Shown piece after piece: positions 25,837-34,356 of a stretch of DNA of 64,000 bases (positions are counted from its first letter, which is position 1; each line of letters opens with the position of its first letter). The position numbers and the translations under genes were made by a program. The notes under the pieces were generated by a model. It saw nothing but the letters and a program-made list of their open reading frames with translations. It searched no databases and was not told the origin of the DNA. Source of the DNA: Tepidicaulis sp002389665 (GTDB lineage: Bacteria > Pseudomonadota > Alphaproteobacteria > Parvibaculales > Parvibaculaceae); assembly GCF_965222285.1 (NCBI RefSeq), contig NZ_OZ244942.1:806001-870000 (forward strand). The letters run 5' to 3'.

Positions 25837-27054
25837 ATGAAAAAGAAAATAATTTTGGGCGCGCTGGCGCTTGTTATCGTGGCGGCCGGCATCGGCTTTC
25901 TAATCTATAAGCGTGAACTCGATCGGCTTTCTTTTGCCAGCTCGCTTTTTACCGGCGCCGAGCAATATGAAAATTTTGGCCGCATGGCAGATATGTTTCC
26001 GGTCGCCACCATGCATGCGGCCGAAACGCCTTTCGAGTTCGCGGACGGCGCACCCATCGAGCTGCCGGAAAGCTTTATGTTTGGCGGAAAGAGCGTCGAT
26101 ACGGAGACGTTTCTCGCTGAGACCGATACAAGCGCGCTGCTCGTCCTTAAAGACGGCAAGGTGCGTTTCGAGCGCTATATGCTGACCGGCGGGCGGAACG
26201 TGAACTGGATGTCCATGTCCGTCGCCAAGAGCTTCGTGTCCGCTGCCATCGGCATTGCCGTGGAGGAAGGGCATATCAAGAGCATCGAGGAGCCGGTGAC
26301 GGCCTATGCGCCCTCGCTTGCAGGCTCCGCTTATGACGGGGTGCGGATCAAGGACATCCTGCAAATGTCCTCCGGCGCGCGCTGGAACGAGGATTACGGC
26401 GACCCGGACTCCGATATCAACCGCTTCGGGCGCATTCTGGCGCTGGGCGGCTCGCTTAATGCCTTTGCCGCCACGCTGGAAGGCGAACGGGAACCTGGCA
26501 CCTATAATCACTACAATTCCACCGATACGCAGGTTTTGGGTCTTCTTCTAACGAAGGCGACGGGGCGAAGCGTCACGGGTTACATGGAAGAAAAGCTTTG
26601 GAAGCCGCTCGGCGCCGAATCGGATGCGTATTGGCTGATCGACGATGAAGGCATGGAAATGGTCTTTGGCGGGCTCAACGCCACGGCCCGCGATTATGCC
26701 AAGCTCGGCGAGCTTTACCGGCAGGGCGGTGTCTGGCAGGGCAAGCAGCTTGTTCCGGCGGACTGGGTGCGTGCCTCGACAACGCCCGATGCCCCGCATC
26801 TCATGCCCGGCAACAATCCGGCCTCCGCCTTTCCGCTCGGCTATGGCTATCAATGGTGGATCATCGAAAGCACGGAGCGCGAGTTCTCCGCCATCGGTGT
26901 CTATAACCAGTTCATCTATGTGAACCCGGCCCGGGATCTCGTCATCGTCAAGCTCTCGGCGAATAGCGACTATGCCACGTCCGACGATCCCTCCGCTTTC
27001 CGGGAGCTGGAGACCATCGAATTCTTCCGGGAAATCGGCAACCGCTTGAACTGA
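25837..27054 (+). CDS. Serine hydrolase, class C beta-lactamase fold
   Basis: A 405-residue protein anchored by one N-terminal helix (IILGALALVIVAAGIGFLIY) with a periplasmic beta-lactamase/esterase-fold domain. The nucleophile SxxK is SVAK (MSMSVAKSFVSAAIG), and the Tyr-x-Asn element is YNS in HYNSTDTQVLG. A closing motif HxG is not obvious. Such proteins are often esterases or peptidases, so a true beta-lactamase is not implied. The ATG at 25837 follows GAGGGG; an upstream TTG at 25819 is less likely. It ends at a bidirectional terminator. Confidence 0.88.
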   Translation: MKKKIILGALALVIVAAGIGFLIYKRELDRLSFASSLFTGAEQYENFGRMADMFPVATMHAAETPFEFADGAPIELPESFMFGGKSVDTETFLAETDTSALLVLKDGKVRFERYMLTGGRNVNWMSMSVAKSFVSAAIGIAVEEGHIKSIEEPVTAYAPSLAGSAYDGVRIKDILQMSSGARWNEDYGDPDSDINRFGRILALGGSLNAFAATLEGEREPGTYNHYNSTDTQVLGLLLTKATGRSVTGYMEEKLWKPLGAESDAYWLIDDEGMEMVFGGLNATARDYAKLGELYRQGGVWQGKQLVPADWVRASTTPDAPHLMPGNNPASAFPLGYGYQWWIIESTEREFSAIGVYNQFIYVNPARDLVIVKLSANSDYATSDDPSAFRELETIEFFREIGNRLN

Positions 27055-27072
27055 GCAAGACTTCGTATTTGG

Positions 27073-27117
27073 AGCAAAGAAAAACCCCGCGGGGCCGGAG
27101 CCTCGCGGGGTTTTATT
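27073..27117. terminator. Bidirectional intrinsic terminator
   Basis: AAAACCCCGCG (27081-27091) pairs with CGCGGGGTTTT (27104-27114), an 11-bp stem. T-rich tails lie on both strands. It ends the serine hydrolase transcript from the left and the F0 ATP synthase operon from the right. Confidence 0.9.
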
Positions 27118-27135
27118 TGCTTGAAGCTGTAAGGC

Positions 27136-27630
27136 TTAGTGAAGCTTGTCTTTAACCTCGGAAATCGCCTTGTCGAGCTGACGGGCGGCGCCGCCGCTGG
27201 CCAGTTTCGAGCCGATGACTTCCTGTGCGGCGCTGACGGCAATTTCAGCGGCCAGGGACTGTACTTCCTTGACGGCCTGCGCTTCGGCCTGGGAGATCTT
27301 GTCTTCCGCCATTTTCGTGCGCCGGGCGACCTGTTCCTGCAGCTTGCTGCGGGTTTCTTCCGCCAGGCGTTTGGCTTCGGCTTCCGCCTGTTCGATGATC
27401 GCTTCGGCTTCTGCCTCCGCGTCGCGCTGCTTGCGCTGATAGGAGGCCAGCAGCTGCTGGGCTTCCTCACGCAGGCGGCGGGCTTCCTCAAGCTCGCGCT
27501 TGATGTTCTCCGCACGCTCATCGAGCTTCTCGCCGATCAGCTTATGCACTTTCGCGCGGCCGATGATGACGAGGAAGATGACAAGGCCGACGGCAACCCA
27601 GAAAGAGGAATCAACGAGAAGAGCCTGCAT
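27136..27630 (-). CDS. atpF: ATP synthase F0 subunit b
   Basis: A 164-residue b subunit: one N-terminal membrane helix (FWVAVGLVIFLVIIGRAKV) and a long charged coiled coil that forms the peripheral stalk with b'. Last gene of the F0 operon. It overlaps nothing and lies 12 bases after b'. The bidirectional terminator follows its stop. Confidence 0.95.
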   Translation of the reverse strand: MQALLVDSSFWVAVGLVIFLVIIGRAKVHKLIGEKLDERAENIKRELEEARRLREEAQQLLASYQRKQRDAEAEAEAIIEQAEAEAKRLAEETRSKLQEQVARRTKMAEDKISQAEAQAVKEVQSLAAEIAVSAAQEVIGSKLASGGAARQLDKAISEVKDKLH

Positions 27631-27642
27631 CTGTTGTCTCCC

Positions 27643-28221
27643 TTATCCGAGTTTGGCGTCGACGGCTTTTTCAACCGCCGCCGTGTCCGCATCTTCGCTG
27701 AGAAGCTGCGTAACGATGGAAGAAGCCACATCGGTCGCCACGCCGCGCACATGCGCAAGAGCGGCTTCCTTGGTGGCGGCAATCCGCGTTTCCGCATCCG
27801 CGATCTTCTTGTTCAACTCGTTTTCGAGTTTCTCGCGGTGGGAGTCCGTCTCGGCGGAGAGGCGGTCGCGCGTTTCCTGGGCGATGGCGTGTGCCTTCGC
27901 CCGGGCTTCGGCAAGCGCGGTCTCATAGGACTGGATGGCTTCCTCGGTCTGGGCCTTGAACTGGCCGGCCTGATCGAGGTCGTCTGCAATCCGGTCCCGC
28001 CGTTCCTCGATCACATTCGCGATCCGCGGCAGCGCCACTTTCGACATCAGATAGTAGAGGATGCCGAAAGTGATGACGAGCCAGACGAGCTGCGCTTCAA
28101 ACGTTTCCGTATTGAAGGGCGGAAACCCGCCTTCATGACCCGCTTCGGGAATCTGGACTTCGCTTTGCAGGCCGAGATTGTCTTGACCGATAACAATCTC
28201 GTTTTGCGCGTTCTCGGGCAT
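27643..28221 (-). CDS. ATP synthase F0 subunit b'
   Basis: A 192-residue b' subunit, the second stalk protein found in alphaproteobacteria, cyanobacteria and plastids. An N-terminal extension of about 55 residues, acidic and Gly/Pro-rich, precedes the membrane helix (LVWLVITFGILYYLMSKVAL) and the coiled coil (IEERRDRIADDLDQAGQFK). Differences from the following b subunit show they form a heterodimer. An AGGAGGG ribosome site precedes the ATG. Confidence 0.94.
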   Translation of the reverse strand: MPENAQNEIVIGQDNLGLQSEVQIPEAGHEGGFPPFNTETFEAQLVWLVITFGILYYLMSKVALPRIANVIEERRDRIADDLDQAGQFKAQTEEAIQSYETALAEARAKAHAIAQETRDRLSAETDSHREKLENELNKKIADAETRIAATKEAALAHVRGVATDVASSIVTQLLSEDADTAAVEKAVDAKLG

Positions 28222-28240
28222 TAAACCCTCCTGATCATAT

Positions 28241-28262
28241 GCCGGCCACCGAAGCGGCCGGC
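28241..28262 (-). other. Hairpin downstream of atpE
   Basis: GCCGGCC (28241-28247) and GGCCGGC (28256-28262) form a 7-bp GC stem between the atpE stop and the ribosome site of the b' gene. With no T run, it is more likely an mRNA processing or stability element than a terminator. Confidence 0.5.
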
Positions 28263-28283
28263 CACGTCACACCTAAATGGAAC

Positions 28284-28508
28284 TTAGGCGAACAGCAGGA
28301 TCAGCGCGACGAGCAGCGAGAAGATGCCAAGTGCTTCCGTCACGGCGAAGCCGAAGATCAGGCGGCCGAACTGACCGTCTGCAGCAGACGGGTTGCGCAG
28401 GGCACCCGCCAGGTAGTTACCGAAAATGTGGCCGAGGCCGATGCCTGCACCGCCCATGCCGAGGCACGCGATACCGGCGCCGATGAATTTAGCTGCTTCC
28501 GCTTCCAT
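28284..28508 (-). CDS. atpE: ATP synthase F0 subunit c
   Basis: A 74-residue proteolipid that forms the rotating c ring. Two membrane helices flank the polar loop RNPSAADGQ. The proton-carrying carboxylate is E58 in FAVTEALGIFSLL, and I do not see the extra Gln/Glu and Ser/Thr pattern of sodium-type rings. The ATG at 28508 follows AAGGAG by 9 bases; the longer open frame is leader. The gene is flanked by hairpins on both sides. Confidence 0.96.
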   Translation of the reverse strand: MEAEAAKFIGAGIACLGMGGAGIGLGHIFGNYLAGALRNPSAADGQFGRLIFGFAVTEALGIFSLLVALILLFA

Positions 28509-28593
28509 AGCCTTATGCTCCTTCTGCCTTAAAGTTCCTGACAGCGGTAAATCGTTCGGTCCCCATGACCAACCGAAACTTGTTTCCATAGGG

Positions 28594-28611
28594 CGCGCCC
28601 CGGAGGGCGCG
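28594..28611 (-). other. Hairpin between atpB and atpE
   Basis: CGCGCCC (28594-28600) and GGGCGCG (28605-28611) with a 4-base loop, in the 124-base gap between atpB and atpE. No T run follows. It may protect or regulate the atpE part of the message. Confidence 0.5.
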
Positions 28612-28632
28612 GGATAACTCGTTCAAGGGCGC

Positions 28633-29412
28633 TTAGTGGCCCGGATGCAGGGCATCGCCCAGATACATGCAGGTCAGAACCGCAAACACATAGGCTTGCA
28701 GGGCGCAGACCAGGAATTCCAGCGCCGTGATGGCGACGATCATGGCAAGCGGCAGAACCGCGCCGAAGATGCCCGCAACGCCCGCGCTGCTCAGCGCGAT
28801 CACGAAGCCGGCGAAAACCTTGAGCGTGATGTGACCGGCCAGCATGTTCGCGAAAAGACGAACCGAGAGGCTGAGCGGACGGGAAAGATAAGAGATCACC
28901 TCGATCGCCACGACGAGCGGCAGGATCACGGCGGGCACGCCGGAAGGCACGAAAAGCCGCAGGAAGCCGAGGCCGTGCTTGGCGAAGCCAATAATCGTCA
29001 CGCCTACGAAAACCAGCGCGGCAAGCGCGAAGGTCACGATGATGTGGCTGGTGACGGTGAAAGAGTAGGGCAGCATGCTCAGGAAGTTGGCGAGCAGGAT
29101 GAACATGAACAGCGAGAAGATGAAGGGGAAGTAGCGCTGCCCGTCATTGCCGGCATTGTCCCGCACCATATTGGCGACGAATTCGTAGGACATTTCGGCA
29201 ATGGACTGCATCCGCCCGGGGATCATGTTGCGCCCGCGCACCGCAAAAACCGTCAGGAAGGTGACGGCGAAAACCGTCAGCACCATCCAGAGGCTGGAAT
29301 TCGTGAAAGAGGCGTCGATACCGCCAATGTTCAAAGGAACCAGGGTGGTGATTTCGAATTGATGCAACGGATCGACTGGAAAACCGCCGTCCTGTCCATT
29401 TTGTGCTGCCAC
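28633..29412 (-). CDS. atpB: ATP synthase F0 subunit a
   Basis: A 259-residue subunit a that forms the proton half-channels with the c ring. The essential Arg is in PLSLSVRLFANMLAGH, and the final helix has ALEFLVCALQAYVFAVL. The best start is a GTG at 29410-29412 (MAAQNGQDGGFPVDPLHQFE), just after the atpI stop with GGCGGA upstream. The in-frame extension to 29478 overlaps atpI and is Arg-rich, so it is probably not translated. Confidence 0.95.
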   Translation of the reverse strand: MAAQNGQDGGFPVDPLHQFEITTLVPLNIGGIDASFTNSSLWMVLTVFAVTFLTVFAVRGRNMIPGRMQSIAEMSYEFVANMVRDNAGNDGQRYFPFIFSLFMFILLANFLSMLPYSFTVTSHIIVTFALAALVFVGVTIIGFAKHGLGFLRLFVPSGVPAVILPLVVAIEVISYLSRPLSLSVRLFANMLAGHITLKVFAGFVIALSSAGVAGIFGAVLPLAMIVAITALEFLVCALQAYVFAVLTCMYLGDALHPGH

Positions 29413-29422
29413 AGCTTCCGCC

Positions 29423-29806
29423 TTACATCTTCGCGGGCGGCGAGCCGCCCTGATCATTTCCCTTATCCGCGCCCGCATTCGTGCTCAGCGCATTCGCCGC
29501 GCGGATAATATTGACGACACCTGCCGCCGTTCCCAGCCCGAGAAAGATGATCAGGAAAAGCGGCATTGTTTCGAACCACTTATCCAGAAACCACCCAATT
29601 CCCCCGCCGACAATTACGCCCGCGATAAACTCCGTCGACATGCGGAGCGCCGGACCCATATCGGAAGGGCGGCCAGAAGACGCCCGGTTTCCTTGGCTTT
29701 TGCTGCTCCCTTGCGCATGCTTCAATCGTTCCCCTAAGGACCGGAGCTGATCTAGGTCGCTCTGATCCTTGGATCCCGATCGAGTTTTGCCGTCTTTATC
29801 CGTCAA
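29423..29806 (-). CDS. atpI: ATP synthase accessory protein AtpI
   Basis: A 127-residue AtpI/AtpQ-type protein with a charged N-terminus and two membrane helices (EFIAGVIVGGGIGWFLD and PLFLIIFLGLGTAAGVV). It assists c-ring assembly or magnesium supply for the synthase. I place the start at a TTG (29804-29806, MTDKDGKTRSG), 8 bases after GAAGGAG, because no ATG or GTG with a ribosome site is available. First gene of the F0 operon, whose leader carries alternative hairpins. Confidence 0.88.
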   Translation of the reverse strand: MTDKDGKTRSGSKDQSDLDQLRSLGERLKHAQGSSKSQGNRASSGRPSDMGPALRMSTEFIAGVIVGGGIGWFLDKWFETMPLFLIIFLGLGTAAGVVNIIRAANALSTNAGADKGNDQGGSPPAKM

Positions 29807-29823
29807 AACTCGTGCTCCTTCGC

Positions 29824-29851
29824 GCGGGAAATCCCGCAGGAAACTGCGGGA
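29824..29851 (-). promoter_or_regulatory. Mutually exclusive hairpins in the atpI leader
   Basis: On the minus-strand message, TCCCGCAG (plus 29844-29851) can pair with CTGCGGGA (29832-29839) around a TTTC loop, an 8-bp stem. The same segment can instead pair, through GCGGGA/TCCCGC (29824-29829 with 29832-29837), as a 6-bp stem with a two-base loop. The second form ends about 3 bases from the GAAGGAG ribosome site (29815-29821). Confidence 0.5.
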
Positions 29852-29872
29852 AAGCTGCCTCAAGCCGCGCGC

Positions 29873-29901
29873 ACCCTACTTCGGCCCCCATAGGCTGTCA
29901 A
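29873..29901 (-). promoter_or_regulatory. Candidate promoter of the F0 operon
   Basis: On the minus strand, a perfect TTGACA (29896-29901) lies 17 bases before TAGGGT (29873-29878), predicting a start near 29866 and a leader of about 60 bases. A second TTGACA at 29917-29922 has no matching -10. Confidence 0.65.
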
Positions 29902-30058
29902 GAACCTCTGAGCCAGTGTCAACTTATTGAAATAATTGAAAAATTTGACCCTGGAGCAAGGTGCGGCAATTGGCCCCGGCAAGGGGGTGATTCCTCTTTG
30001 CCCGGGGCCTTGCAAGCGGCGGGTGAAATTGCGGGAAGATTCCCTGAAAAAGCCTTGG

Positions 30059-33000
30059 TTAGCTTGCTTCGCGCAGCTGCTCGGCCGCTTCCAGGTCCAC
30101 CGAAACCAGGGTCGAAACCCCCCGTTCCTGCATGGTCACCCCGAAAAGCCGGTGCATCCGGGCCATGGTCAGCGCGTGGTGGGTGATGATCAGGAAGCGG
30201 GTATCCGTCGTGCGGGCCATTTCTTCCATCAGATCGCAGAAACGCTCCACATTGGCATCATCGAGCGGCGCATCCACCTCGTCCAGCACACAGATGGGTG
30301 AGGGATTGGTGAGGAACACTGCGAAAATCAGCGAGGTTGCCGTCAAGGTCTGCTCACCGCCCGAAAGGAGCGACATGTTCTGCAGGCGCTTGCCGGGCGG
30401 GCGGGCCATGATTTCAAGGCCGGCTTCCAAGGGATCGTCCGATTCGGTGAGTTTGAGATGCGCTTCCCCGCCGCCGAAAAGATGCGTGAAGAGCTTGGAG
30501 AAATTCGCATTCACCTGCTCGAAGGCGGCCAGCATGCGCTCCCGGCCTTCCCGGTTGAGGCTCGCAATGCCCTGGCGGAGCTTGGCGATCGCCGCTTCCA
30601 GATCCTCGCGCTCGGTCTGCATGGCGGTGAGCTGTTCTTCGATCTCGCGCGCTTCTTCATCGGCGCGCAGATTGACGCCGCCCAGATTCTCGCGCTCGCG
30701 CTTCAGCCGCTCCAGCTTCTGCTCGATAGCATCGACGGCAGGCAGTTCTTCGCCTTCCTTGAGCTCGGCTTTGGCCAATGCTTCTTCGGCGGCGCAGTTC
30801 AGCTCTTCGCGGATACGCGCTTCGGCCTCGGCCTTGCGCTCGCGCGCGCCGTCCACCAGCCCGTCGATACGGGCGCGTTCCTCGCGCACTTGCGAAAGGG
30901 CGGACTGAGTTTCGCGGGCAAGCTTGTCGCATTCGGCAAGATGGCGTTCGGCCTCTGCCAGCGCGTCGGCTGCTTCCCGCCGTTCCGTCTCGGCCTGCGA
31001 GATAAAGCTCAGAAGTGACTTGCGCTTTTCCTCGATGGCGCCGGGCACATCTTTCAGCTCGTCAAGCTCGGCTTCGGCTTCTTCCTTGCGCTGACCCAGG
31101 GTCTCGATCTGCTTGCGGGCATTCACTGAGCGCAGTTCCCAGGCGCTGCGCTCCTGGCCGATGGCGGAGAGGCGGCGGGCGCGGGCCTGCGCTTCCCGGT
31201 TGATGCTTTCAAGGGCGGCGCGGGCTTCGGAAAGCTCGATGCGCAGCGCGCCCACTTCCTCGCGCTTGGCCACGACTTTTTCTTTCAGCTCACCGTCGGG
31301 GCGCAGCCCTTCGAGGGAAGCCGTGCTTTCTTCATGGGTGCGGCGCGCTTCGGTGAGATCGCCGGAAAGGCGCTCTTCAGCTTCCGCCAAAGCGGCAAGG
31401 CGCGAGAGCTGTGCGGAAGCCTGGCGCTCGGCGGCGGTCAGCTCCGCCCGAAGCTGGCTTTCATGGGACTGGGCATCGCGCAGCGCGCGGCGCAGTTCCT
31501 GTTCCTTCGCCTGCGCTTCCTGGGCTGCGAGGCGTGCGGCTTCGAACGTGTCGCGGGCCGCGCGGGCCAGCGCCTTTTGCTCGGCAATCTCTTCTTCAAG
31601 ATCGGCAAGGCGGTTGCGCTGTTCGAGCCGCTTGGCAGCAGCGGTCGGCGCATCGGCTGCGGCGGTGAACCCGTCCCAGCGCCAAAGATCGCCCTCTTTC
31701 GTCACCAGCCGCTGGCCGGGTTTGAGCTGCTTTTGCAGTTCGCTGCCCTGGCCCGCTTCCACAAGGCCGATATGCGAGAGGCGCCGGCCAAAGGCTGCCG
31801 GGCCGCGCACGAACTGAGAAAGCGGGGCGGCGCCATGGGGAAGGGGGGCAGGCGCTTCCAATGCCGGCAATTCGTCCCAATGAATGGGCGCGGCTGTGTC
31901 CGTCGGCACGGAAAGATCATCGCCAAGGGCTGCGCCGAGCGCCGTTTCATAGCCCGGTTCCACCGTCACCGCGTCAATGAGCGGCGGCCAAAGATCGCCT
32001 TCACCGATGGCAAGCATATCGCCAAGCGCCTTGGCTTCGGCGAGCATGCGCTCGAGCTGTTTCTCTGCCGCGTTCATCGGCTCGCGCGCCTGGGCTTCGC
32101 TGGCGCGCGCGGTTTGCAGCGTTTTTTCCGCTTCTTCGGCAGCTTCCGATGCTTCGAGAACTTTGCCGACGGCGGTTTCAACCTCTTCGGTCTGCTGGGC
32201 GATGGCGACCTGCTTGGCCTCTGCATCGGCCAGCGTCTCGCGCTCATTCGCAATGGTTTGAAGCTGCTGGATAAGCTTTTCGATGCGCGCGGCGCTTTGC
32301 TCGATCGTGCGCTCAAGGCTCTGACGCTGGGCGCTGAGCGCGGCGGCTTCGTTCGCCAGCGTATCAAGCTCACTCTCGCGCGCTCTCAAGGCTTCTTCGG
32401 CGCCTGCAACGCGGGTGCCCGCTTCTTCCTGGGCCGAGCCTTGCGCTTCGTTTTCGCTGTTAAGGGCGGCTTCTTCCTCGGCGAGCTTGGCAATGGCTTC
32501 ATCGGTGTCGGCGATGAGGCCGCTCTCGCGCTCAAGATCGGAGGAAATTTGCGCCAGCCGCGCGGTCAGCCGCTCGGCCTGCTCGCGGGCGCGTTTTTCT
32601 TCCGCATCGAGATTTTCCCGCTCCACCGTCAGCCGGTGCAGCTTGGCGGCGGCAACGGCTTCTGCCTCGCGCAGCGCCGGAATTTTTTCGGACGCCTCGG
32701 CCTGCGCCGTAGAGGCGACGGCGGCGGCTTCCGTATATTCGGCAACCCGCGTGTCGGTATCAGCAAGGCGTTTTTCTTCGGCTTCCAGAAGCTCCTTGGC
32801 GTGGCTCCAGCGCAGGTGGAAGAACACCGCTTCTGCTTGCCGGATGAGGCCGGAAAGATTGCGGTAGCGCGTTGCCTGGCGCGCCTGGCGCTTCAGGCTC
32901 GAAAGCTGGCTTTCAAGCTGGCCCACCACATCGTCGAGCCGTGTCAGGTTCGTTTCGGCGCCTTTCAGCCGGAGCTCGGCTTCATGGCGGCGGGTGTGAA

Positions 33001-33517
33001 GGCCGGTAATGCCGGCAGCTTCTTCCAGAATGCGGCGCCGGTTGATCGGCTTGGAATTGATGAGCTGCGTGATCTGGCCCTGCTTGACGAGAGCGGGCGA
33101 GTGCGAGCCGGTGGAGGCATCGGCAAAAAGCAGCTGCACGTCTTTCGCGCGCACTTCCTTGCCGTTGATGCGGTAGGTCGACCCTTTGTCTTTTTCGATG
33201 CGGCGGCCGACTTCCAGGCTTTCGCTGTCATTATAAGCGGAGGGCGCGGAGCGGTCCTGATTGTCCATATAGATCGTGACTTCCGCATGATTGCGGGCCG
33301 GGCGCATATTCGTACCGGCAAAGATCACGTCTTCCATGCCCGAGCCGCGCATGGATTTGAAAGAGTTCTCGCCCATGGCCCAGCGCAGGCCTTCCAGCAG
33401 GTTCGACTTGCCGCAGCCATTCGGCCCGACAATGCCGGTGAGGCCCGGTTCGATCAGAAGATCGGTCGGCTCCACGAAGGATTTGAAACCTGAAAGACGT
33501 AGGCGCGTGAACTTCAC
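30059..33517 (-). CDS. smc: Chromosome segregation protein SMC
   Basis: A 1152-residue SMC ATPase that, with ScpAB, organises and helps separate chromosomes. The Walker A is GPNGCGKSNLLEGLRWAMGE at about residue 32, the signature is LLSGGEQTLTATSL and the Walker B is PICVLDEVDAPLDD near the C-terminus. Between these lie two long coiled-coil arms and a central hinge rich in Gly and Ala (IGEGDLWPPLIDAVTVEPGY). The start is a GTG at 33515-33517 (MKFTRLRLSGFKSF). Length is normal. Confidence 0.98.
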   Translation of the reverse strand: MKFTRLRLSGFKSFVEPTDLLIEPGLTGIVGPNGCGKSNLLEGLRWAMGENSFKSMRGSGMEDVIFAGTNMRPARNHAEVTIYMDNQDRSAPSAYNDSESLEVGRRIEKDKGSTYRINGKEVRAKDVQLLFADASTGSHSPALVKQGQITQLINSKPINRRRILEEAAGITGLHTRRHEAELRLKGAETNLTRLDDVVGQLESQLSSLKRQARQATRYRNLSGLIRQAEAVFFHLRWSHAKELLEAEEKRLADTDTRVAEYTEAAAVASTAQAEASEKIPALREAEAVAAAKLHRLTVERENLDAEEKRAREQAERLTARLAQISSDLERESGLIADTDEAIAKLAEEEAALNSENEAQGSAQEEAGTRVAGAEEALRARESELDTLANEAAALSAQRQSLERTIEQSAARIEKLIQQLQTIANERETLADAEAKQVAIAQQTEEVETAVGKVLEASEAAEEAEKTLQTARASEAQAREPMNAAEKQLERMLAEAKALGDMLAIGEGDLWPPLIDAVTVEPGYETALGAALGDDLSVPTDTAAPIHWDELPALEAPAPLPHGAAPLSQFVRGPAAFGRRLSHIGLVEAGQGSELQKQLKPGQRLVTKEGDLWRWDGFTAAADAPTAAAKRLEQRNRLADLEEEIAEQKALARAARDTFEAARLAAQEAQAKEQELRRALRDAQSHESQLRAELTAAERQASAQLSRLAALAEAEERLSGDLTEARRTHEESTASLEGLRPDGELKEKVVAKREEVGALRIELSEARAALESINREAQARARRLSAIGQERSAWELRSVNARKQIETLGQRKEEAEAELDELKDVPGAIEEKRKSLLSFISQAETERREAADALAEAERHLAECDKLARETQSALSQVREERARIDGLVDGARERKAEAEARIREELNCAAEEALAKAELKEGEELPAVDAIEQKLERLKRERENLGGVNLRADEEAREIEEQLTAMQTEREDLEAAIAKLRQGIASLNREGRERMLAAFEQVNANFSKLFTHLFGGGEAHLKLTESDDPLEAGLEIMARPPGKRLQNMSLLSGGEQTLTATSLIFAVFLTNPSPICVLDEVDAPLDDANVERFCDLMEEMARTTDTRFLIITHHALTMARMHRLFGVTMQERGVSTLVSVDLEAAEQLREAS

Positions 33518-33549
33518 GAGATAACACCGCTTTCTGTTGACTGACGATA

Positions 33550-33576
33550 CCGGCCTGCCCGCGCGGAGCAGGCCGG
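33550..33576. other. Hairpin between the DsbA-like gene and smc
   Basis: CCGGCCTGC (33550-33558) and GCAGGCCGG (33568-33576) form a 9-bp GC stem in the 66-base gap. No T run follows on either strand, so it may be an attenuating or processing element, not a full terminator. Confidence 0.45.
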
Positions 33577-33583
33577 CGTTAAA

Positions 33584-34261
33584 TCACGATTCGGACAGGT
33601 GCTTGAGGATAATTTTTTCAAAATCCTCGAAGGGCATGGCCCCTTCCACTTTTTCCCCGTTCACGAAAAACGTTGGCGTGGAGGCGATTTTCAGCTCTTC
33701 ATAGGCCCGTTTCTGAACCTGGCGGATATGGTCGAGCAATTCGGGATCGGCGAGGCACTGCTCGAAGCTTTCATCCGAAAAGCCGCCCTGCTTGGCGATG
33801 GCTTTCAGCTTGTCCACCGGGTTTTCCTGAAAGGCCCATTCGTTCTGCTTGGCGAAGAGAATTTCCAGGAACTTGAAATAGCGCTCGTCCCCCGCGCAGC
33901 GTGAAATCATGACCGCTGCCGTAGCGATGGGGTCGAGCGGGAAAGCGCGGGCAACGAAACGGACTTTGCCCGTCTCGATGTATTTTTCCTTCAGCTCCGG
34001 AAAGACCTGATTGTGGAAAGCCGCGCAGTGATTACAGGTCAGCGAGGCGTATTCGATGATCGTGACGGGCGCGTCTTCATCGCCCAGCGCCAGATCGCCG
34101 AGCGGGCCCGGCGTAACGAGCGCTTCGGGCGCATCCGCCATGCCGTTCGGAGCCGCTGTGCCAGCGCCATTTCCCTGGCTGCTGAAATAGAAAATGCCGG
34201 CGGCAATAAGCACGAGGGCAGCGACGGCAACGCCGACGATGATGCTCTTATTTTGTCCCAC
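33584..34261 (-). CDS. DsbA-like periplasmic thioredoxin-fold protein
   Basis: A 225-residue exported protein with an N-terminal membrane anchor (IIVGVAVAALVLIAAGIFYF) and a DsbA/DsbG-type thioredoxin domain. The redox motif is CNHC (residues 76-79, SLTCNHCAAFH), and the cis-Pro loop is ASTPTFFVNG. It probably oxidises or isomerises disulfides, or acts like alphaproteobacterial DsbA2/ScsC-type proteins. The start is a GTG. Positioned between DUF721 and smc on the same strand. Confidence 0.92.
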   Translation of the reverse strand: MGQNKSIIVGVAVAALVLIAAGIFYFSSQGNGAGTAAPNGMADAPEALVTPGPLGDLALGDEDAPVTIIEYASLTCNHCAAFHNQVFPELKEKYIETGKVRFVARAFPLDPIATAAVMISRCAGDERYFKFLEILFAKQNEWAFQENPVDKLKAIAKQGGFSDESFEQCLADPELLDHIRQVQKRAYEELKIASTPTFFVNGEKVEGAMPFEDFEKIILKHLSES

Positions 34262-34356
34262 GGTCCTGGTTCCCTACTAAATATGGTTGGATTGTAGGCA
34301 CGCCCTCCAGAGCCCCGCAACAGAACCTTTCTCTTGCAAGGCCTTCAGAATCGCTG

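Noticed and set aside
25837..27054. Antibiotic-resistance beta-lactamase
   Set aside because: The SxxK and YxN elements are shared with many esterases and peptidases; a membrane anchor and divergent sequence do not support resistance.
31334..33493. A 719-codon plus-strand ORF opposite smc
   Set aside because: Composition is Gly/Phe/Arg-rich as expected for the reverse of an Ala/Glu-rich coiled coil.
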